The notes below the pieces were generated by a model. That model made no database searches. It was given only the letters and a program-made list of their open reading frames with translations, and was not told the origin of the DNA. Source: Verticillium longisporum (lineage: Eukaryota > Ascomycota > Sordariomycetes > Glomerellales > Plectosphaerellaceae). From it: DNA of 64,000 nt. How positions within the stretch are numbered: the stretch's first letter is position 1; every line of letters begins with the position of its first letter. Below, one piece after another: positions 57,739 to 64,000 of this stretch. Location of the stretch: NCBI GenBank assembly GCA_019188255.1, contig JAETXT010000012.1, positions 682,001-746,000 on the forward strand, written 5' to 3'. The position numbers were made by a program, and so were the translations under genes.

Positions 57739-58690
57739 ACACCAAGCAATCGTGGGGATTGCAGACGAATGCCGCCAATCGTTCGACAGAGGCAGTTTGT
57801 ATGGCGGGCTGGGCAATCGAGTGAGGACCAGACCGATAAGTCCATCGAATTGCGGAACTGCGGTGCAGAAGGCATGCGACAAGAGGAACAAGAGAACTCG
57901 CGCACAGCAAGAACCCCCTCGTATCTTCCCTCCTCACTGAGATATGACGTGCAGTCGAGGCCCACTGTCGCCGCTGCCGACAACTATGCGGGAGTCGGGT
58001 TGACTGGTCTTTCATGGCGGGCGCGGTGCTGGAGGATCTGCCTTACCGCTCGTTCAAGATAGGGCCAGGCTCTCCGTTCTTCTTTGATGCCTGTTACTTC
58101 GAGTTTCGAGCTGCAATCAGTGCCATCACAAATGAGCTAGCGTCGGGGCCGCTCTGCATGTCGGCTTCCGATATCCTCCAAAGGCTCGTAATTATACGAT
58201 GGTTGTCGTTGGAACCTGAGATTGTAGGATATTTTGTATGCGTCACAGAGCATATCTCAGTAATAAAGATTTTCAACTTGGGCCACGAGCTCTGTGGCAC
58301 GTGGATAACTCTTACACAAATATATGTTTACCGACATTGTGCTTGTTCGCAGTTGAGTCTTCATGGGGCCCTCTGAAACTCCTCGCAGACTGGTTCTGGC
58401 ATTCAGAGAAGGCTACCTTCAGCGTCAGTTGGAGTACCACACTCGTGCCTCTGAACAGCACTACCCGATGCGCTAGGGACCTGCCATCGTTCTCTCTTGC
58501 TCGTGAGTCGATGAGAATAGTGACGTGGTGGCCACGACTAGCTGAGGGACAAACTGAGGGAGCGTGGCTGACACATCGCAGAAATCTGTCTATAAATACA
58601 GAGGCTTTCCCTTCCACTTTACACAATTCATCATCCTCTCCGCACAGCTCCTCCTTCCACTCACCCTGTGCAACGACGAGAATACACGCC
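57739..58690. other. Possible further exons, not resolved
   Basis: Plus-strand frame 58014-58376 (FFFDACYFEFRAAISAITNE...) has plausible composition and could be part of a multi-exon gene, but I could not join it with certainty to neighbours. Otherwise only the TATA box at 58591. Confidence 0.35.
58591..58598 (+). promoter_or_regulatory. TATA box (TATAAATA)
   Basis: TATAAATA about 95 bp upstream of ATG 58691, a good spacing for that gene. Confidence 0.5.
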
Positions 58691-59479
58691 ATGAGCCTGT
58701 GGAGCACTTTGCACTCTCCAGGCGAGAGGCCTGCAGTCCCTAGTCCAACAACTACCGCAACGGTTAAGCAGGCTGTGCAACCACACATCGGATCCGCCAA
58801 GGCTGCTTCCGTTCGGTCTTCAGACAACCCCGACCATGACCATCGTTCAGTCGGTCAAGTGGTATTGTTCGCCGAGGAAGCGGTGCAAACGGCGACTAGT
58901 CCAAAAGTCAGCAGCCTGACCCCCGATGTGGCAGCCCCTGCCGCTCTACCATGTGGCCTGCTCGAAATCGGCAAGACAGTAGCCACTCTCAGTGACGCAT
59001 CTCCACAAACTGATCTTTCAGCTTATCACAAACTAAAGAAAGCACGTAAGTGATGTCCCATGAAGCCTCACAACGCAGCGATGAAGAAGGGTCTGTAGTG
59101 ACAAGTTTTCCCCACCAGCGTTGTCGCGGTCGAAGCCGGGCTCTGCACGATCCCGTCCTACAAAGCGCGCCAGAGAATCATCGATCGAACCACAGCCGCA
59201 GAGGAAAAAGCCCCGAAGGCTGTCAAGCTTGACAGATCCATGGTTTATGACGTGGAAAATCTCACAAACTTTGCTTTCAGAAACGGCACCATGTATTGCA
59301 AGGCTGAATGGGCTCCCACAGAAGTCCAGCTTTGTGATGTAGTTGGAGACGAAGCAATGGCGATTTGTGAACGAGAAATCACATCGCGATTCGGGGCTGA
59401 CGTATGGGCGAAGCAGAAAGCTGCTTGTTTTGACCAGAAACCAGAAATCCAAGATGTAAACGATCGGATCACGTCCTAA
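58691..59479 (+). pseudogene. Ser/Thr-rich protein with a basic region and a chromo-like C-terminus; frame switch
   Basis: Exon 1 58691-59045 (MSLWSTLHSPGERP...), intron 59046-59118, exon 2 59119 onward. Exon 2 starts in one frame with a strongly basic segment (LSRSKPGSARSRPTKRARES; QRKKPRR), a likely nuclear signal. From about 59220 the better coding is in another frame (VYDVENLTNFAFRNGTMYCK, EWAPTEVQLCDVVGDEA) and runs to 59479. The latter loosely resembles a chromodomain-like module found in fungal hypothetical proteins (VE-L-N...W...). A one-base indel about 59200-59225 or an unseen intron would join them. Function unknown. Confidence 0.45.
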
Positions 59480-59847
59480 TTGGGTGAGGTGGATGGGTTT
59501 TAATGGTACACTCGTTTTGGATTGTATGTACAGGCTTGTTTGTTTGCGCACACTCTTCCTCTATTCTAGGTTGTCAAAAGATTCTCCGACTCGTCGGTTT
59601 CTCACCAGCGCGTTCTCTGCGCGAGCTCTATTCTCGCTTGTCTTTATCATGTCTCTGTACCTTACAGGCGTATCCCCGCAATTTACCATCAGTCGGAAAT
59701 CCTCGCCTCGGTTCTACCAAAACCCTGCCGGACTACCGAGTATCTACATAGAGTTCGTGTCCAGCATGCTCACTTAGAAGCTAGTAACGCCACCGGGATC
59801 CGGGGCAGCGCTCGTTATTCGTAGCGTCAATCTGGAGTCGATGCTAA
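59480..59847. other. Intergenic, convergent 3' ends
   Basis: About 370 bp between the chromo-like gene and the F-box gene. No gene supported. Confidence 0.4.
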
Positions 59848-60825
59848 CTAACCAGTCGCGGGGTAGCACAACACACTCCGGCCGTCCACCAGTCTTGGCT
59901 CGTCAAGTTGTAACACTTCCAAAGCAGGGTGGCGCTGCATGAACCGTACCAACGCGAGGACTCCTACATACATGTTGGCAAGAGATACGGAGCGAAGCTC
60001 AGGGCAGGGCACGCGATCGAGAGGAATGAGAGTGGGCGGATCGCAGCGGCTGAAGTTGACGTGGAGATTTTGTAAAGCGGGAAACGAAGACAGAAAGACA
60101 TTGAATGTTGTTGCAGTGGTGTTTGCCATGCTCAATGATCCGATGTCGAGCCTGGTCACCGAACGCAGCGCCGCGTGCAGAGGGCCGATGGACTCAAGCC
60201 TCAGTTCGCCCTCAATCTTGAGATCCTGGATACGGGCGTAGTTGGGAAGTATTGTCAAAAAGTCACCGACCAGACGATCGACTGAGCCTCTCCGGCCCGG
60301 AAATAGCCAGATCTGTTGGCACAGTCGGGTGAGTTGGGCGTTTTTCTTCGGTTTCCGCGCATGGGAACAGGCATGGGAGATTGTGATCTGCTCGAGCTGT
60401 GGCAGAGAACTCAAAATCTGGTTCAGTCGACGGATGTCTCCATGGCGACTTCTAGACCCCTCGACCGCTACGAAGTGACGATAGTGTCGGAAGGCCTGCA
60501 AAGCATTTTCCTTCTTCGACGGAGACTGCGACACAAAAGGGTGCGCCTCGTACACCTGGAGCGGGTGAAGCTGCCACTCTTTGTAGTCGCACTCCGGCCA
60601 CTCGCCGTGATACACCGTGAGAGCTCGTGTGAGCGGAGTTGTTTGTTTGATGTGGTGTGTCAGGCCCGACAGTGCCGAAAGGGTGTTGAGTACGCAGAGG
60701 TGACGCGACGCCTCGGACAAGCAGGCATGGTTGAAGTGACTGGAAGTCAGTGCCAAATTGAGAAGGCTTCGTGAGTCTAGATACGAGACGAACTCGTGGA
60801 TGATCTCATAGGGCATCCTTTCCAT
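59848..60825 (-). CDS. F-box protein, 325 aa
   Basis: Single intact exon from ATG 60825 to TAG 59848-59850. The N-terminal F-box is MPYEIIHEFVSYLDSRSLLN then LALTSSHFNHACL at residues 4-36. The rest has leucine-rich-repeat-like strands (LPQLEQITI, ARIQDLKIEGELRLESIG, FPALQNLHVNF, CPELRSVSLANMYVG, HPALEVLQLDEPRLV), the usual substrate-recognition part. F-box proteins bring substrates to the SCF ubiquitin ligase through Skp1. Fungal genomes carry many lineage-specific ones; the target is unknown. Normal length for the family, no lesion seen. Confidence 0.88.
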   Translation of the reverse strand: MERMPYEIIHEFVSYLDSRSLLNLALTSSHFNHACLSEASRHLCVLNTLSALSGLTHHIKQTTPLTRALTVYHGEWPECDYKEWQLHPLQVYEAHPFVSQSPSKKENALQAFRHYRHFVAVEGSRSRHGDIRRLNQILSSLPQLEQITISHACSHARKPKKNAQLTRLCQQIWLFPGRRGSVDRLVGDFLTILPNYARIQDLKIEGELRLESIGPLHAALRSVTRLDIGSLSMANTTATTFNVFLSSFPALQNLHVNFSRCDPPTLIPLDRVPCPELRSVSLANMYVGVLALVRFMQRHPALEVLQLDEPRLVDGRSVLCYPATG

Positions 60826-61590
60826 GGTAAAGGTGGGTGAACGCAGGCTGGCCCAATGCAGCGAACCCGCAGGCGCACAGTAGCGTAGATATGGCCGTTG
60901 TTGTTCTTCTCCTGTTGAGGCTCATCCCGGATAGTCGCAATCCTGAACAAAGCATGGTATGAATCTGCATTCTGAGTTTCTCATGGACTGTAGTGGGAAC
61001 CTGTCCGAATTTATTGTCGACTACCTAGGCAGGCACAGTGGACGGATGGGGTCATCGCGGTGTGTCGATGGGATGCGTCATTCAGCGGGCGGTGGTGGGT
61101 GCACAGTGGCGCACCCCGGGTCAGATCCGACATGAGACTTCCTCGCTGAGCGAACACCATAGCCGCGCGGTTGCGCAGCCGGGCACGAGCTGGCCACAGT
61201 AAGGCAGAGACCCAAGTTGCTGCGGAACGTTGGAATAAATCAGATTATTGACCATTGATTCGTGGCTTTCTAATTTGCACTGATCCTATCTCTCCCGACT
61301 AACGCATGGTCGACGCCAGGCTGCACAGGCTTGACCGGCCGCCCCCAAGGACAAGAAGTAGCCTCTGGGCGGAACAATGCATTGGGTCCATCTCATAGTG
61401 GATTAAAACCAAGCTGCGTTACGATGTCCGCTTGCAATCTATATGGAAGATGACGTTTGCTGTGATTGAGTATTCTGACTGCTGATTGTGCCACGCAAGC
61501 CGCATCCGAAGGAGAAGCACGTCTCGCTCCGCTCACCATATACGGCAAATGAGGTCTGAGGACGAGCAGCTAACTGCTTGGAGGATCCAT
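60826..61590. other. Intergenic, no supported gene
   Basis: About 770 bp upstream of the F-box gene. Nothing recognisable. Confidence 0.45.
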
Positions 61591-61985
61591 TCAGGGTGAA
61601 GATACCCCGAAGCCCATCGACCTTCGCACCCAGTCTTCATACTCGAGAAAGACCTCCCCCACTACGCTGATGACCTCCGCTATCTCCCTGGTTTGCTCCC
61701 GAAGCACCTGTCGTTGATAACCTCCTGCTCGCGCAGGATTTCCAGGCGTCCGTGATTACTGCGCTGCTTGTCGCGCAATGTGTACATCTCTTGCTTCAAT
61801 TTGTCGTTCTCGTCGCGAAGACCCTTGATTTTTGCATTCAACGCCGCTTCGAAAGAGTCCTGAGGCTTCTGAGAGGAGCGCCGTGGAGGCAACGCCAACG
61901 GGCGTGGCCATAACTGAATTTCTCCCTCATCTTCTAATAACTCAGGTAGAACGAATCTCTCCGGAACGGTCATGTCAACACGCAT
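61591..61985 (-). pseudogene. Small coiled-coil protein, probable frameshift
   Basis: ATG 61985 (MRVDMTVPERFVLPEL...) gives 101 codons with a heptad-like stretch LNAKIKGLRDENDKLKQEMY, LRDKQRSNHGRLEILREQ. The frame then diverges at about 61710 into CFGSKPGR. In an adjacent frame the coiled coil continues naturally (QVLREQTREIAEVISVVGEV, FLEYEDWVRRSMG) to a TGA at 61591-61593. A single missing base (CC to C) explains the switch. It resembles leucine-zipper-like proteins without a clear basic region. Function unknown. Confidence 0.5.
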
Positions 61986-62415
61986 GGTGAGGATGGGAAG
62001 GTAAGTCGGCAGAGATCTCAGGATAAAAGAGAGGCAATGTCTCCTTCATGCGTTCCCGGACTAGAACGCTGATCAAGCTGGGCATCGGCAATACCGGCTC
62101 GTCGCAATATATCCTATTCCGCACATTCGGAAGCTGCAGTGTTTATATTGGCACTCATGTGCTTGTGACTTGAATCAGCTTGTCGCTTGTGAGTATGCAG
62201 GCGAATTTCGGACTACTCGACCGCACAGGCCCATTTTGAATGTCTGAAGGAAAATGAACATGGAGACGAATCTAAATGAGAAAACAGATATTGGAGGCAG
62301 AATTGCCTAGGCCGCTGTGATCTGGCCGCTGCCGGCCTACATAAAAAGCGACACTCTGCCGTCCACCCATGTTTCTGCGCTATCACGCACCTGATCTAGA
62401 TTAGAACCTTTCGGC
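61986..62415. promoter_or_regulatory. Divergent promoter region between the coiled-coil and cyclin genes
   Basis: 430 bp between two divergent starts. An ATAAAAAG TATA-like box lies near 62341, about 75 bp upstream of the cyclin ATG. Confidence 0.35.
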
Positions 62416-62971
62416 ATGGAGCAGTCCGACGTGCTCGTGTGGTTTCAAAGCGAGGGTGTCGACGAGGACATAATAGCCCACGTAGCCGCGCTTGCTTCTA
62501 CCGTGACATACAGTGATACGACAGGGCCTGATGCCACTGTAGCTGCTTGTGCGGAGGACCCAGATCTCCCTCGCTAACAGACTTCATCACCGAACTTGTG
62601 GAGCGCCTTCAACTGACACCTTTGGAACTTATGGCATCGCGGGTCTATCTTGGCCTCTTTATCGATAAATTGTCCGAATTCGGGATAAAAAGACGTGGCC
62701 GGAGGTGCACAAATCATCTCGTTATCTTGAGTTGTCTGATGGTTGCCAACAAATGCCAACGGGATCACGCGTTCGATAATCAAGTCTGGACTACCGTAAG
62801 TCAAATTTACGAAGGCGATCGGCAGATATTAGGGTTTCAGAAGCACGAAGTAAACATGGGCGAAAAAACCTGCTGGCCCTTCTGGATTGGAAGGTCGACA
62901 TTGAGCCGGTGCGACTAACGGAAGAAGTCCAATTTTACTTGGCAATGAGCGACTTTTCACAGATGAAATAA
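62416..62971 (+). pseudogene. Pho80/PCL-type cyclin, frameshifted twice
   Basis: ATG 62416 (MEQSDVLVWFQSEGVDED...). The first frame ends at a TAA just after ...AEDPDLP. From about 62571 the next frame carries the cyclin box: SLTDFITELVERLQLTPLEL, SRVYLGLFIDKL, NHLVILSCLMVANKCQRDHA. At a run of six A near 62862-62867 coding switches again to NLLALLDWKVDIEPVRLTEE, VQFYLAMSDFSQ and stops at 62969-62971. The pattern 'NxxE...LLxLLDW' is the end of the Pho80/PCL cyclin box, whose members activate Pho85-like kinases. Two one-base deletions, both next to homopolymers, mean decay or assembly error. The gene is short for the family. Confidence 0.65.
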
Positions 62972-63586
62972 TGTCTTCGCATGTTCGCTGAAGAAAAATG
63001 CGTCAAATTGTAGCGTTCAAGGAAATTGAGAAAGCTGGCCTTCAGTAGACGTACGTTCGAAAAAGTGTGGACCACTACTCAACTTGGCTTCTGAAAGTGC
63101 GTGAGCATCCGTAGTGACTGTTAATGGCCTCCCAGACGGCAGAAAGATACAAATTAAAGAACGGACAGATCACATTACCCTAGGAAAACTGATAGTTGGA
63201 AACGAGAAGACGTCGTTTCTGCAAGATTTGCCGGGCTCGTGTGATCCATGGGTGGAACAAGGCAAACCTCTTGCCCTCCTAGAGTCGAACTTGTCATAAT
63301 TTCATGTCCAATCAATGTCATCATACTAATACGTTTGAATGATGAAACAGTCCAACGTAATGCTGACTCTTGATGAGGAACATTAACAACAATAAAAAGC
63401 AGCGAGCATCAGTAGCACGGTGTTTGGACAGGCATACACGTTATTCGCGACTTTCGACGGATGACGGATGAGGACTTGCGTGGCTTACAGAATCAATGTA
63501 TGAGATACAGTACTACTCACGATACGGCACCTTTCTGATGGCACTCCAGATACTTCGCCCAGCGACATCCAAGGAGCCCAAACAGC
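62972..63586. other. Intergenic, no supported gene
   Basis: About 615 bp of lower GC. A 61-codon frame at 63114-63299 lacks motifs. Confidence 0.4.
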
Positions 63587-64000
63587 CTACGAAGTCGCCC
63601 CGTCGTTCTTCCTCTCAAGCATGTCCCACACTTCAGGCGAAACCTCGATCGCCTTCATCTTCTTTGGAACATTCTGTCCGGCCAATTTCCTCCTCCCGAT
63701 CACGATTTGATCTCCCTTCTTATTGCCCAGGATGTCGTTCAGAGTTGTGCGAGACGCAAGCTGCAGATGTTCCGTACCATCAACGAGAAACAGCACAAGG
63801 GACACCCTCTCGGCTTCATCGGATGCCACAAGAACTACATTCATCTTGTCCAGTGTTATTCCCGGAAAGTCAGCCTTCGTGCCTGACGGCATGGCTACTT
63901 TGCCGAGTTGCCGAAAGCTTGCCTTGTGTCCTGCATAGCGACTGCCTTGCACGAGAAAGGCTCTCATGGATTCCGGATATTCCTTGTTCAACCCAGGTGC
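63587..64000 (-). CDS. Unidentified protein, C-terminal part (5' end outside window)
   Basis: Open from the right window edge to TGA about 63587. At least 134 residues: MRAFLVQGSRYAGHKASFRQ, FPGITLDKMNVVLVASDEAE, RVSLVLFLVDGTEHLQLASR, VIGRRKLAGQNVPKKMKAIE. It has alternating strands and helices, so it is probably a folded domain. No family recognised. The frame remains open to the edge without a clear ATG context, so the start is likely beyond 64000. Confidence 0.55.
   Translation of the reverse strand, partial: APGLNKEYPESMRAFLVQGSRYAGHKASFRQLGKVAMPSGTKADFPGITLDKMNVVLVASDEAERVSLVLFLVDGTEHLQLASRTTLNDILGNKKGDQIVIGRRKLAGQNVPKKMKAIEVSPEVWDMLERKNDGATS

Overview
This window looks like nuclear DNA of a filamentous ascomycete, probably Pezizomycotina and plausibly Sordariomycetes/Hypocreales. 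The species cannot be named from sequence alone. Evidence: short GT-AG introns of about 50-150 bp, two CFEM proteins, an F-box protein, DUF3176- and DUF3435-type proteins, and a sharply bounded AT-rich block in which CpA and TpG are almost absent, the signature of repeat-induced point mutation (RIP).

Layout. 1-1171 (-): secreted choice-of-anchor-B/LVIVD-type protein, cut by the window edge. 3040-14294: two very large, single-exon, GC-rich genes on the minus strand (1143 and 1551 aa), then a divergently transcribed small propeller-like, lectin-like gene. 15272-40050: one giant gene with an N-terminal metallo-beta-lactamase fold and a C-terminal DUF6603 region, split by a 17,472-bp transposon nest (21332-38803). 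The nest has 21-bp terminal inverted repeats starting CAGCGCTGCC and an exact 8-bp target-site duplication (GTGAGATT). Removing it with one duplication copy rejoins the gene in frame. The nest contains LTR-like repeats, a RIP-destroyed Ty1/copia pol (28.3-33.7 kb) and, inside that, a young un-RIPped 1860-bp Fot1/pogo-type element (33693-35552) with TA duplications.

40488-51108 holds a broken DUF3176-type membrane protein, two CFEM genes, a small secreted protein and an APH-family kinase-like gene with a premature TAG. 54294-57033 is a DUF3435 (tyrosine-recombinase-like) gene with C2H2 fingers and one in-frame TGA. Small genes follow: MADS-like, chromo-like, F-box, coiled-coil, Pho80/PCL-type cyclin and an unidentified partial gene at the right edge.

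The best candidate for an undescribed system is the 3-21 kb cluster (1143-aa protein, 1551-aa protein, lectin-like protein, MBL-DUF6603 protein). The large proteins look more prokaryotic than fungal, and their co-location suggests a joint function, which I cannot name. The lectin-like gene has a TGA-CTG stop followed in frame by a 47-codon extension ending SKL, which could be cryptic peroxisomal targeting. Many genes from 14 kb rightward carry a single-base nonsense change or frameshift. Decay beside a RIPped element and assembly errors both remain possible.
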